DNA of 64,000 bases, from the NCBI GenBank assembly GCA_024336345.1, contig JANFOG010000005.1, forward strand, positions 1-64,000. The letters are read 5' to 3'. The notes beneath the pieces are model-generated. The model saw nothing but the letters and a program-made list of their open reading frames with translations. It was not told the DNA's origin and did not search any database. The DNA is from Mariannaea sp. PMI_226 (Eukaryota; Ascomycota; Sordariomycetes; Hypocreales; Nectriaceae). The first letter of the stretch is position 1. Each line of letters starts with the position of its first letter. The position numbers and the translations under genes were made by a program. Below are positions 12,061-24,373 of the stretch, piece by piece.

Positions 12061-12144
12061 TACCCTTAAAAAGGCTTCAATATTCTTTCCTTTCTTATTA
12101 GGTTTAAGCTACGCTTAAAGTAGCTTCTATATTCTTTACTTTTC
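12061..12144 (+). repeat. Imperfect 35-bp direct repeat
   Basis: Two copies, 12061-12094 and 12110-12144, share the framework TAC-CTTAAA-GCTTC-ATATTCTTT. They lie about 220 bp upstream of the con-13-like start, so they may be promoter elements or just repeat debris. Confidence 0.5.
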
Positions 12145-12367
12145 GTTCACGCTATAGTCGGTAGCTATTCTATCTTTAGAATGACTGAGAAGCGTTTGAT
12201 GGATGGTTAAGGAGCTAGAAATGAGGCCAGGAAAGATGAGGGTTAAAAATCACAATATAAATAGAGCATCCATTCCCCTTAAAAGTATATGTTATGTAGG
12301 CCTCAGCATCAGAAAGGATCTGAGTTCTTCTTATTCACTTGACATCTCTAGACGAAAACGAATAACT

Positions 12368-13557
12368 ATGGTCTTTCTAAACCTCTTTCCAAACGCAAGT
12401 GTCTTTGCGTCACTGCTGCTATTTAGCAGCAGCATCAACGGCCAGTCTTTGAACAAACCGGTGCTTTTTAAGGATGGACTCTCTCCCCATGTTGACAATG
12501 TGTTCTTCCAACACCTGTCACCAACTCACTCCACTTGGGATAAATGGGGCTGGGGATGGATCCCACAAGCTTGTCAAGCTATTACACAAAGCAAGGGCCT
12601 TAGTCCATACGACATTGAGGTCTACGATGTCCACTACGATGATTGCGATAGTGCATTCATCATTTGTCGACATAACCGGGCTCAGATGTCGGTGATTCAA
12701 ATGATCGGTAAGATGTCAGCCTATTCTATCAAATATCAGACTTCTAATCCATTATTATTTCTAAGACGCTTTTGGTCGCATGCCAATCCATGACCGCCAA
12801 TGGACACAGCACATCCTTGCCCTGCCAGCATCATCTTGTAGTGCCGGTACGGGTGGTGCAGTGACCACGTTTTACGGACCATGCTATATTCCTTCTGTCT
12901 TTGTCCATGAGTTCACCCATACGTTAGATGCTTTCGCCAACGACAAGACTGGCGCAGATAACAACATTCACGTGTACAGCACAACCTCTCCCTATCGACA
13001 AGCAATCGCAAAGGATTCCTGCGTTCCAGACTCATATGCCAATACTTGTAAGTCCTCTCTAGCCTCCCCTCATTTAAATACTAATACTGTCCCTAGCTCC
13101 TCAAGAAGACTACGCCCAAGTGTCTGTTCTAGCTCTCTACGAGAAAGTTAATCCTGGAGGCCTCGATCCAATCGGCCCTTGGCGTTGTTTAGTCAACTCA
13201 AAGAATAACCTTGATAGCATCATAGGCAGCGAACTGACACCCGGCGGAACCTGTAACAGGCGCTGGGCTGACTCCCTTATCGTCTGCATGGGCCCTGCGG
13301 CGGGATGCATAAGCAAGCGAAGCGACTTATCTAGGGTAGCTGGGAAGACTCGGGGCCCGAAACCAAAGCCTGCTAACAAGAAGGGTGATAAGCTAGTCAG
13401 TGATATCACACCAAAGCTAGCTGATGCTGTCTCTGCGAAGGTGCATTCGTGGGGCAACTTGGTTAGCAACCAGACAGCTAGCGTCGAGGCCACTCGTAGG
13501 ATCAATGCATGGAATTCAGCGGTTGGAAAGCAGACAGTTCCTGTGCCAAAGATCTAA
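12368..13557 (+). CDS. Secreted con-13-like protein with HExxH motif
   Basis: Predicted join(12368..12707,12766..13047,13097..13557), 360 residues. The start at 12368 gives a clean signal peptide (VFASLLLFSSSINGQS). The upstream in-frame ATG at 12203 would hide it. Intron 1 (58 bp, GTAAGA...CTAAG) joins QMID to AFGRMPIHDRQW. Intron 2 (49 bp) joins SYANT to SPQEDYAQV. The order CRH...MID.FGRMP.H.RQW, a disulphide-rich segment, then VFVHEFTHTLD resembles fungal proteins annotated as conidiation-specific protein 13. HEFTH (residues about 160-164) fits the zinc-binding HExxH of metallopeptidases, so a protease-like fold is plausible. A third zinc ligand is not obvious. The C-terminal 100 residues are Lys/Pro-rich, then helical. 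Function is inferred only. Confidence 0.75.
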
Positions 13558-14627
13558 GTCATCCAAGGTTGGTACCGCATTAACAAGGCGATGGGATAGC
13601 TGTTTTCATTTCAGGTGCATTTTTAGGCAGCTGAGAAAGATAGGGAAGCGGCTGACGGGTGATTGGAGACGAGAAGAACGTGAGGGAAGCGCAGTTTGGA
13701 TAATGCTGTACCATCTTGGAATTTGTTAAGAGGCTGTACTATTTAACCCAAATATTCATTCAGAAAAACCATTGTACCCTCTATAGCCGAAGCTGAAAGG
13801 TGACTAGGCAGACTTAATAAAAAGTGCCCAGAGTGACTGCTTTCTTTGACCACTAACTAATAGGTGTACGTGTTAGTAATTGTCACACTATAGAAACTTT
13901 ATTTGCAGGCTTACTGGATAGCTGTCCTTATATTCTGTTCTCCTTGCCTAATAAAAATATATACTTAGTTTAGATCTGTTTTGCTAATTGTACATCTTAG
14001 TCTCAACATGATTCTGTTCTGTGTTTTCTCCATTGAATTTTAAGTCTTTCCGCCGCCTTCTATTTCGTTTAGCTCATCTCCTCCGCTGTGTATCTTGCTT
14101 CCTCCTCGTCCACTCTTCGGAATGCTGTCCACTGGGCAAGTAGCTCGGCTAAGGGTTCGAAACTGTCATCCAAGCTGGGTAGGGAGATAGCGTAGTGAGC
14201 CAAATTTTCTTTCGACCGATCTTAGTGTTCTCTAGAAAAATTGCGGCATATAACCTGATCATTCCGGTCTCTGTAGTATTCGGCAATATGTGGCATGCAT
14301 CGTAAGGTATTCGTGAGCGGACTGTGGTGAATGGAATCCGAAACAACTTGGAAGCATTTGAAACCAAGTACAACCACGACCATTTCTAGGGATAGGGCAT
14401 ATTTGGCAACATGTTTGCCTCTAGCCTTTCAATCTTCCGCTTTCAATATCCATTCCGAATTTCATCCTCACTCTTAGAGCAAGACTAATCAATATGACGT
14501 TCCATTAATAGAGTCATGATTACCTAAATGTATATCTTTTGTAGATCCAATCTGAGGGCGAGGGGTACGGCAGGTAGACGAGATAATCTCGCCTGAATCC
14601 CAACCATCCCAACCATCCATTTGAAAG
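13558..14627. other. Intergenic, no supported gene
   Basis: 3' flank of the con-13-like gene, then AT-rich DNA. Short frames in it are not supported. Confidence 0.4.
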
Positions 14628-14667
14628 TGTTACGGAACGTAAGGTCAAGCATATAGGTGTGACGATA
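14628..14667 (-). repeat. Terminal fragment of family A LTR
   Basis: About 40 bp starting TGTTACGGAACGTAAGGTCA and continuing through AGGTGTGACGATA, matching the reverse complement of the family A 3' end. It then diverges abruptly. Confidence 0.7.
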
Positions 14668-14778
14668 CGAATGTTTACACCTGAAGTGTTCATCTAGCTT
14701 CTTATTCGTAATCCCACAATCAAGGCATATTCCAGGACCATTACATGTTGAAAGCTTCACTAAGGCTTTTTGGATCAA
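14668..14778 (-). pseudogene. Possible zinc-finger fragment of a DUF3505-type ORF
   Basis: The frame shows GICLDCGITNKKLDEHFRCK then HS, a C-x2-C...H-x4-H pattern like the C2H2 knuckle near the start of DUF3505-type repeat ORFs. It is only about 37 residues and runs into a family A LTR fragment. Weak call. Confidence 0.25.
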
Positions 14779-15944
14779 GTTCTCGCACGCCTACGACGAT
14801 TCATACCGGCCTCCGGCTGCCTCTTTATCATAGCACACATTTAGGGGAGGCCGCGATCGCTAGCATCTCGTCTCCGCGCCCCAACATAGTACAAGCTCAC
14901 CTCCCCAGTCTTCCACTGATGTTTGGATCCATAGGTGCTCCACACTAGGGAAAAAATTACCCATAATCACTAATCGCTCCGACTCTAAAGTCTCCGACTC
15001 TAAAGTCTCCGACCTAATCCACAATCAGTAATCACTCTAAAGCAACGATAAAATAAATCATTGGTCCTATACTACCGGAATCAGCTTCCAGGAACGCCAG
15101 TTACTACAGTTTACTGACTACTATTCAAATTATATCATATCGTGTCAACTCTATAAGTTCGTCACAATTGGTAAAGTCAGGCTAGAGTAAGAATTGCAAA
15201 GTAGCCGAAGCAAATGCACACATTGGGTTTGAAATAGCAGGTTATTGACGTAAAGATGTATAATCTTTGTCATTGTTGGCTCTCAACAATCAGGTACGCA
15301 GGAGTTGGGGCCCCCTGGGTTGTTGATGTGGCCATTTCCAGTCTAGCCTACACTCATGAGGCACGACGAGTTCGCCCAAGTCGACACGGTATCCCCCAGT
15401 ATATCTACTAATATTAACCCAGTAAGCTAGGTTATCCTGTAGGGATTAATTGGGCTGCTAAACGAGGGGCAGGTAGCTCTACAGTCAGCTTCTATATCTA
15501 TTTTTAACGTTGGCGTTGTCATATAGTAGCATAACTCAATCTAAAAGTAATCATGTAATTATCCCTTCTGATGTGCAAAGGCAATATTTAGATCCCTGGA
15601 ACCAAACTGTCCTTGTATGCTATCTAATTATGGCATTAAAAGTACATATGAATCTATAGTCACAGTAAAGACGAAGATAAGGTGGCAAGGAAATCAAGTT
15701 CCTCTAACGTTAATAAGACATCAATAGCAGGCAAATTGAGAAGGGCAAATGAAAGTCCCTAATATTCCCCTATCTCTACTTTATGACTACTTCTGATATG
15801 CCAATATTCCCTAAGCATACTAAAAGAAGTATTGTTTCTATTAGCCGCCACTACGAACCTGAAGTGAACAAAAGGTCTTATATACTCATTAGCTATATGT
15901 AAATAGCTTTATTTTTCACTAAGAACCTTCAAAATGGGGGGGTA
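14779..15944. other. Intergenic, no supported gene
   Basis: AT-rich, with a short tandem repeat at 14977-15013. Nothing coding is recognised. Confidence 0.4.
14977..15013 (+). repeat. 15-bp tandem repeat, about 2.5 units
   Basis: Unit CTCCGACTCTAAAGT repeated twice perfectly, then CTCCGAC. Confidence 0.85.
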
Positions 15945-16173
15945 TGTTAAATAGCAATTAACACCAAAGCTGCTATGCGGTGAAAAGATCGCCAGCAGCT
16001 ATAACTATATAAATAAAACACAACCTATAACAACAGGAACAGTAAGGCCTTATAGGGGTCAAGCCCCTATAGACTGCCCTATCCATAGAAGATAAATAGC
16101 CTGCTATAGGACCTTTCCATAGCTGAAAATCAAGACCTTCTATGCCTTGAAGTTGACTCTATTCTATGTGACA
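15945..16173 (-). repeat. Solo-LTR-like element, family B, inverted
   Basis: 229 bp. On the plus strand it begins TGTTAAATAGC and ends CTATGTGACA, the reverse complement of the 9068 copy's ends. Internal blocks (GCCTTATAGGGGTCAAGCC, AGGACCTTTCCATAGCT) match. Flanking pentamers GGGTA and GGCAT differ, so no intact target duplication. Confidence 0.75.
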
Positions 16174-16955
16174 GGCATAGTAGCCAAACTATGCAAAAGA
16201 CCTATACCTGCCACACTGTAGTCGATATATGGCTTTACCAGTGTTCGCCCTTGACTGATTTTGTGTATCTCTTTCATCAAAGACCCGAGAGCATCGATGA
16301 GCATTTGAATGAGCATTCATCAATTCCAAGATAGAGGGAACTATGAATGTTGGTAACTGAAGCCATTTTGAGAAAAACCACGCACTATAGATGGGGGTTT
16401 AAGATGCTACGCAAGGAAATGCTGCATCTACGAATTAGCCAATGATCTAGAGTCCATAATCGATTGGAGGACACCCTAGCTATTATTTATTATATATTTT
16501 ACAAGCTTCAATATAAGATCTTTTTATAATTTATAGGACCTTTTTAATAAGAGGTTTGTTATTATTTATATTAATAAGTTGTTATAGGCTATTAAGGGAG
16601 AAGTGTATAAAGAACTTATAACAGGAATTTGCTAACTAATTTTCAACATATGGGTGCGGTGCACGCAGCTATTTGCACCGCCCCCGGTGCAGGTAGTTGG
16701 CTCCTCTCCAGTATGGTAATTACCCAATCATTATGTTTGGCCTGTTCAAACGGAAAGTTGTTTCCCCGTTCCGATTTTTGCCCCATAAAGACTCAATAAT
16801 TAAGAATCTGGGGCAGCCTTCTAACCTCCTAACCCAGCATCCCCACATCTACCTCTCAAACATTCCTAGATCGAACCCAATACCTGAGCTAACTTGGCTC
16901 CCATCTCTTGATCAACCAACTATCGGGCTAGTGAGATCAAAATCTCTCAACACCG
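16174..16955. other. Intergenic, NLR upstream region
   Basis: Contains a very AT-rich block at about 16480-16640. The 90-residue frame at 16697-16972 overlaps the NLR start in another frame and is probably 5' leader. Confidence 0.4.
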
Positions 16956-19900
16956 ATGACGCAGCTCGATAACCCGGAGCTTTACACTATTGGGTGGATT
17001 TCTGCTCTCTCTATCGAGCGCGCAGCAGCTATTGCATTACTCGATGACCGTCACGACGCACCAGAAACCTTCGCCCAACACCCATCCGATAATAATTCAT
17101 ATGAGTGGGGCCGCATAGGCAAGCACAATATCGTAATTGCGTCGCTTCCCGACGGAGTATATGGAACCACTTCTGCAGCGACTACAGCATCAAACCTAAT
17201 CTCCTCCTTGCCTCATATTCGGATCGGTTTGTTGGTGGGTATTGGGGGAGGTATCGCTCAACCTGGTCAGGATCAAGATATCCGACTTGGCGATGTTGTA
17301 GTGAGCCAATCCGATGGACCTACCGGTGGCGTGGTTCAATATGATCTAGGAAAGGCAAAGTTAGATCATTGGGAGCGGAAAGGATCTCTTCATAAGCCCC
17401 CTCAGGTTCTTCTCCATGCACTAGGGGGACTGCGAGCAAAGCATGAGAGGCAACCATCTGAGATTCCTAATCTACTCCAGAGGATTTATACCGCCAACCC
17501 CTTAATGACGAGACCAAAGACGAATTATACTCACCAAGGGTTCGGGAATGATCATTTATTCCCATCAGACTATAATCATGTCGAGGGAAACACTTGCGAT
17601 AAGTGCGACCAATCCCGGGAGGTTAAGCGAGACCCAAGGGACTCCACTGATCCAGAGATCCACTACGGAGTCATTGCTTCTGGAAACACGCTTGTCAAAA
17701 ATGCAAGTACCCGAGATAGCATTTTCAAGATTGCTGGGGAGCAGTGTATGTGTGTCGAAATGGAAGCGGCCGGTCTGATGGACCACTTCCCTTGCCTTGT
17801 GATCAGGGGCGTTTGTGACTACGCTGATTCACATAAGAATGATCGATGGCAGCGCTATGCCGCCGTCACAGCGGCTGCATATGCAAAAGAGCTCCTGGGT
17901 TTCGTTCCAACCAAGGACCTTAAGGCCACACCTAGGGCTATTGACATACCCAGACTAAGTTAGTTCCCTTCAAAAAAACATGAGACAGTTCATCATAAAC
18001 ATACTCAACAGTTGTTGAAGGGGATATTTCTTGTGCTAACAACGAAGTCAGGGTTAGGTTGATATCCCGTAAATAAATCTGCTCCAGCTAACCCTAACTG
18101 CAGGCATGATATCAAGGAGGTGAAGGCCAGGACGATCCGAATTGAAGAGTCTCTTTCTAGTAAGTTTCAAGTTGAATCATTATTTGACATAGCGCGCCGC
18201 TAATGACCGTGCCAAAAAGATGTCGAGAAACGAGATGTACACGACCGACTCGAGCTCACCAACCCGTCTCCGCTTCATAACACTGCTTCTGGGCTTTACG
18301 AAGAGGGTACCGGCGATTGGGTGTTTCGAACTCCCGAGTGGAACTCATGGCTCAGCAAGTCTAGTAAGAGATGTCTGTGGATTCACGGGATTCCCGGCTC
18401 AGGGAAAACGGTCCTTATTTCACACATTATCAACCACATCGAAAATTCCTACACCCAGACCACCAGTAACGAAAATGTGTGCTCGGTTTACTACTATTGT
18501 TACTTTGGCCGCAATCAAAATGAGGCGGCGCCGATGCTTCGCTGGGTTATTTCGCAGCTTTGCCGCAAATCAGACGTCGTTGCAACCTCGGTATACGCGC
18601 TGGTTAATAGAGGGATTGAACCGAAACTCTCCGATCTTCTTGACGCTCTTGAAGATGCCCTCGACCCTTTTGCCATGGTTTATTTGGCCGTTGACGCCCT
18701 TGACGAAACAATACAGAAAACTGATCTTCTAACCATTCTATTTGCCCTTGCGACAGAGGGCCGATTTCGGAAACTCCAATTACTCATAACCAGCCGCGAA
18801 TACCATCATATCGAGGAAGTTGTCAAACCCGTTTCTATATCGATCTCGATGTCAAACGAATTCGTTACCGAGGACATTCGCGTGTACCTCGAAATCGTCA
18901 TGCGGAATGACCGGCGATTTTCTCATTCGCGGTGGACATCTGACTTACTCCAATTGATTCTCGATCTCGTTCCGAGGAAAGCAAACGGGATGTAAGACTG
19001 CCGGTAGTCATCGATTTCTGTATCAGGTTTACTAACAAGCAACCAACATCCAAAGGTTCCGTTGGGCCGTTTGCCAACTCGATTTGCTTAGGAAACAGCG
19101 AGCTGAGAGCTTGATAATCAGACGATGCCTTGAGAATCTACCACAAACCCTCTACGACACATACGAAAGAATATTCGACTCTATTGACAGAGAGCACTGG
19201 CCTGCAGTTCAATGTGCTCTGCGGTGGATATATCTTCACCAGGAGCTCTATGCCAGTAATATTCCGTCAGACATAGTACTTCAGGCCATTTGTCATGAAA
19301 TATCTGGAGTCTGCAGCTACTTCTACGATGAAGATGCTTTACGTGATGCTATGGGTTGTTTAGTTCGCCTTACTACAGCCGAACCCTTCAAAACCTATCC
19401 GGACAAGCTCTCATGCCCCGTGTTTTCCTTCGCACACTATACCGTCTTCGAGTTTCTTACTTCCTCCCAGCTAGATAATAGCCCCTTGCAATTTTTCAAG
19501 CTCTCGCCAGCTCTCGTCTGCGGGTCTATATCGACGCTGCTTAATATAGCGGTAGACCCAAACTCATACGTAAGCATGAATACTAACCAAGCATTCAGCT
19601 CGAATGAATTTAAATCTTTCACTTGGTATTCTGCAGTGTCTGTCCTTTTCGCGATTGCAACATTTCCACACCAATTAATAACGCGAAACGATCTCCACCC
19701 GCTAATCTGGACACTTTTGGAACCGACAGAGCAACATTTTCAACGCTTCCGGGAGCTTTGTATCTGGACTCAGGACTCTGCCTTGATAATGTCAGAGCAT
19801 AACTTATTTGAAACAAGCTTATTAGCAGTGAACTGGCTTCACTTGCCAGCCGCTGTTTCACGAATTACACCTTTCTTCCATCTCGCGAATCTCCAACGAG

Positions 19901-20553
19901 GGCATGACATGTCCGGTCTCGTCTCCGTATTTATGGACAAACTGACGATCGACAATTTGGGTCTAGAGAATCTAGACCTTGTGATTTCGGCCGACTTTGG
20001 CGAGATAGAGGAGCGATTCCGTTTCACCGGTTCCTTTCAAACGGTGTTGGCTGAAGTGCACGTGCTTCTCAATCAGCTCGAGTCACTGACATATCTAATC
20101 CATTCTTTTATCCGGGAGGAAGTGGTGGATAACGCAACTCTTCTTCTCCTCCGGGTCTGTGCTAATTTCACGAATCCTATTGTCGACGAGGAAGAGGACC
20201 CTATCTTCATGCACCTGCTCCAGAGAGTGAACCCCAATTCCATGACGTCCGGGGTCAGCGCCCTACAAGTCGCAGTGGCTTGCTGCGACTATCGATCAAC
20301 TAGACTACTTCTCGAGCATGGCGCAGATCCGAATTTTATGAGCACTTCCTGCGATATGGTTTGGAACGAAGAGAGTCCTTTGGTGGTTTTTAATCGCCTT
20401 CGTTGCCAAAGTCCTCTCCGGATCTGTCGGAATCCAGATCATCTGTTCATAAAATTAGTGGAGACTCTAGGCCGAGACGAACAGATTAGGATGCGCATAG
20501 AAACCTTACTTATTGAGAATGGCGCAAGATCGTTCGAGTTGACGGCAGACTAA
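16956..20553 (+). CDS. NLR protein: PNP-NACHT-ankyrin
   Basis: Predicted join(16956..17958,18088..18159,18220..18991,19056..20553), 1114 residues. Residues 1-325 form a PNP_UDP (nucleoside phosphorylase-like) domain starting YTIGWISALSIERAAAIALL, with the ligand-type motif CVEMEAAGL. A short linker follows. The NACHT domain has a P-loop GIPGSGKT at about 415-422 and a Walker B-like VYLAVDALDE. It continues through ANGMFRWAVCQLD, created by splicing a 64-bp intron with a perfect ACTAAC branch point. The C-terminus carries one clear ankyrin unit (RLLLEHGADPNF) and a degenerate second (TLLIENGARSF). Intron 1 (129 bp, donor GTTAGT) is the least certain; unspliced, the PNP frame ends at TAG 17961. 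Family knowledge: fungal NLRs act in non-self recognition and regulated cell death. Ligand and partner unknown. Confidence 0.85.
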
Positions 20554-20958
20554 AATGAGATGGATGACAAACGTGATCTGAGGCTGACACAGGACGTGAC
20601 ATTTCTAGTCCCTTTTGTTAGGTCTTCCCTATATCTTCCATTTATGTATATCCCTTTTCTATATCCTATTTCTTTTTGTATATCTTTCCTTCTTATATAT
20701 CTTCCTTTTTATTTACCTTCTTTTCTTATATTGCTTTTACTTTTATATTTTCCGTTTTATACTTTCCGTTTTATCTTTTGAATTTGATCTGTTTTCTAGA
20801 ATGCTATAAGATAGAAAACCAGAAACACCGGAACACATAGCTTTATATAATAATACTAACCCTAATCCAAACCCTAAGACTTCTTTAATAAAAGAGAACT
20901 CGAAAGATAGTTTAGTCTACAAATATTGAATTTAATACAATAAAAACTAAAATCACTT
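20554..20958. other. Pyrimidine-rich intergenic spacer
   Basis: The plus strand is a degenerate TC/TA-rich tract (about 20605-20780) including two copies of TTTCCGTTTTAT. It separates the converging NLR and P450 genes and probably holds both 3' UTRs. The open frames in it are low-complexity artefacts. Confidence 0.5.
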
Positions 20959-22735
20959 CTACCTAATATTTTTATAGCGAATCTCAATGCAAACATCTAA
21001 CTTAGGAATAAAATCTGAACTAAACAAATCCGATTTCAACCGAGGGTCAATTAACTTGAGATCATAGTTAAGCAGAATAGCAGCTATCACGAGCTTCAGC
21101 TGATGCGCAACAAAAATGCGACCTGGGCTATTCGCAGTACAAATCGAGTAATTAGCGGCAAATCTTTATTTCGGACAGTACTACCATTAAATGGACGAAA
21201 ATATCGGGCAACTTACCAAGCGCGCCTTCCGTGCCCAAAGGCAAAATGTGTGTCGCTTGTTGTCACCATTCCGAGACGCTTTACTTCAATGCCCTCGTGT
21301 GAATTCTGCTGTTTTTCATATTCCGATTTCTGCTCCCACGCTTCTCGGACCCGAGAGGCCCGCCAGGGGTCAAAGTCTCGTGCATTTAGATAGAGCTCCT
21401 CATCGTGATGTATGCCTTCTACATTAATGGTCACAAAAGCTCCATATGGTATGGTCCAACCAAAAGCGGGATTATATAAACCCTCAGGTTTCACCACTTG
21501 GCGCTTGACAAGCGACGCAGAGAAATTGCTAAGCCGCTGTGACTCTCGAATGGACGAGTCGACGTGGACAAGAGATATTAGGCTTGCTTTTGTCCATCGA
21601 CCGGTAGCCGGTTTGCGGGTATAGAGCTCCTCACGAAGTTTATCGATGACACCCTCTTCTGGGCGAGTGCAGAGAAGATGTAGTATCCATGCATGAGCGG
21701 TTCTGACTGTGACTGCGATAGCGGCAAACTCAATGGGTAAGATGCGCTTCGATATAACAATAGGGTCAAGCTCAAAACTGCTTCTCTCAGCAAGGGCGAG
21801 ACGAATATCCCAAGTAATAAAGTCCTCAGGAGGTGTCCAGTCCTTATACTCTGGATTACCCAACTCCTTCTGCTGCATATCATGTAGTCGTTGCTGAATG
21901 GTAGGCAGAAGGAACTTGTGCGCTTCCCTCCAATGGAGCCAGTTGGAGATACCAAAGAGACGACCAACAATAGGATGGAGCACATGAGGGAAGAATTTTA
22001 AGAGGAAATTATTGCGAACAACGTCCTTTCCAAAACCAGACATAGCCTTTAAGAAGGGTTCTTGTTGGCAGATTGGTTTCCCGACGAGCAATTGGTTTGT
22101 CACGCGAGGGATAATCTCAAGCAATATATCGTGAAGATTGACCTTTTTCCAAACGCCCATATCAGTACCAAACACATCAACAACCACTGCATCAGCCTCG
22201 TCTTGGATATTGGGGATGAGACTTGGTAATTGCCTGGCTAGGTACCTGTACACGGCGCGGGTGCCAAAATTATCATGATCCAGATCATGTCCGAGGAAAT
22301 TGTAGGGTTGGTTGAGAGTCTTGCTGTGGCATTCGTTGGTGGCGAGGACGTTTTCGGGTTGGTCCATCATCCAGGCAATCTGCGACCTTGGGAGTACCAC
22401 ATCGTCAGGAAGGGCGATACAAGAGGGCGAGATGAAGGTCATATTTCGTTTTCCATACTTTTCAGATTAGGATGTCTGTATAACTATTTGAAGGACCTCT
22501 AGCTGACCTTGTAATAGCCCTCTTTGACCCAACGTCTGTGATGGGTGAAGTAGGCCAAGCTATTGCGGAGCTTGGAGAGCCATCCACTGCCTTCATGGCC
22601 AACACGGGGAATTTCATTGGGGTAACAAGGACCAGAGACTGATCCGATAATGAACGAAACGATAATGGCGAGAAAGCTGGAGCCAAAAAGTATGATCCAT
22701 ATTGCGGGATCAAGGACAAGCCAGATAAGGTACAT
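20959..22735 (-). CDS. Cytochrome P450 monooxygenase (CYP68/ent-kaurene-oxidase-like)
   Basis: Predicted complement(join(20959..21127,21217..22457,22508..22735)), 545 residues. Exon 1 encodes a membrane anchor (WIILFGSSFLAIIVSFIIG); the ATG at 22735 is chosen because no earlier ATG is in frame. The I-helix region is FAAIAVTVRTAHAW, which departs from the usual AGxxT. The K-helix ExxR is ESQR. The heme-binding loop FAFGHGRRACPGR is complete only after removing an 89-bp intron (GTAAGT...AATAG) that splits the cysteine codon (Cys490). Unspliced, the frame ends in GRRAW and a stop. The overall pattern (GWTIPYGAFVTIN, DPWRASR) resembles fungal terpenoid-oxidising P450s. No terpene cyclase or other backbone enzyme lies nearby, so the substrate is unknown. 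It converges with the NLR gene. Confidence 0.88.
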
Positions 22736-24373
22736 CGTATGTTGTTGAGCAGCAGACCTTACCAAAAGTTCATGTAGGATTACCGCCCCGAGGTTGGAAT
22801 TAGTCGGAACTAAATCAATAGCTATTTATGGCCATGGAGCACAGAAAGGTAATATGCGCTCTCATCCCCTGCCCATATACAGAGTTACTCATCCAATGGA
22901 GAGTATCAGTCCCAGGTATAAGATGTGGGCCCGGCTGGTGACGGCATCGCTTACTCCCCGTAACATAAACACCTCAGTCCACCGATATCCCAGCCGGCAG
23001 AGTTCGCCCGGCACCGGCCTTTAGGCGAATGTGTAACTGATACGATTTTACGGCACAAAGTGTTGGTTAGCCGCGACTCATTCGGCTGCTAGTTCAGTTG
23101 GGTATCATTGCATTCATGCTTGAGACAATAACAGCCCACTCTCTCTCCGCACCTCCCCTATCTCTGAGGACGGCTATAGAGTAAGCAACTTCAAAAGATA
23201 CCTGGTTGTGACCACATGACTCTTGCAACGTGGGCCTGGCTCTTGCCACGGAAGCCTAGTTGACGGATGTTCCGGATTCCTGGAGCGGGACTCCCATATA
23301 GTGAATATACACAACGTGTAAGCTCTATGCCCAACCAAAACGTTTGGAAAATAGATACTCCACACATGTCAATGTGTACCGCGTCTATTTGGGAAAGTGG
23401 AAATAAATAAGCCGGAATTCAATTTGCAACGGCCAAACCAGTTGGATTTATTAGTATCTCGAGAATTATTACAAACATCTCGCGCAACTAACAGTACCTA
23501 AAGAAAGACGCCTCTCCAGCCAACAGTACTAGGTTGAGAATTTATCTGCACACCCGAAGCAGTATACATCTCCGTATTGACCTTATAAATATACATTAGG
23601 CATAGTTGAGTCTTGTCACATAGAATGGGAGCAACTTAGGGCACAGACTGTCTTAATTTCTCGCAATAAAAAGGTCCTCCAACAGAAGTCTCATCAAAGA
23701 GCCCCGACACACAGGTTACCAGAAACCAACGCAGGGGGCTACAGTCTCAAGCTTTATTCCCTCTTGTCTTGGAGTTTTGCCGACCGAGTATTGGAACACC
23801 GTGGTAGACGAGACGGTCATGTATTCGCTGGTGCCTGCTAGTCTGCCGGTCCAGCCACCTTAATCAAACATTGGACCGAAAGGTTACAGCTCTGAGTTGA
23901 CCTTCCTCTCAAAAGATAACAAAACAAGCGGGCACATCATTCTATCACTAGAGCCTAAGAAGCCACGTAGTTTGGTCTTACCCGAGTGTAACGCTACAGT
24001 AGCCGCTGCTACCGCACTTCGCATTTAAGTCTAAACCCTATTAAGTTGTGAGATTTATATTGTGTGAAGCAATATGCTCAGATTTCCATCCAGCCACCGG
24101 AAAATGACAGCCAACGAACAAGGGGTCAGTGACGTGGGTTTAGTTAATTGGTCAGAGATTATGGGAATTGTCAAATAGGAGAGGAGAAAGAGAACCATCT
24201 CATCGCTGGTTATGGTTTGCGGTACTAGGTAAATTCTATTATTACACATCGATTTGCACTGCTTCCATCGTTTTATCGTGACCTTTGAACAGAATCATCA
24301 TTCTGCATAAAGCAAATTCAATCTACGCAGCGGACGAATTTTCTTCGAACTGAAAGGAGATAACAAAAACAAC
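22736..24373. other. Divergent intergenic region
   Basis: Lies between the 5' ends of the P450 and the orphan gene. Apart from a family B fragment at 23614 I see no gene or clear repeat. Confidence 0.4.
23614..23700 (+). repeat. Family B LTR 5' fragment
   Basis: Begins TGTCACATAGAATGGGAGCA and continues through GGCACAGACTGTCTTAATTT and AAGGTCCTCCAACAGAAG, matching the first 85 bp of the 9068 copy with transitions and small indels. It then diverges. Confidence 0.65.

Noticed and set aside
12203..12367. Upstream start for the con-13-like protein
   Set aside because: It would place 55 unrelated residues before a clear signal peptide.
14977..15013. Short tandem repeat as a CRISPR array
   Set aside because: Units are contiguous 15-mers with no spacers, in a eukaryotic genome.
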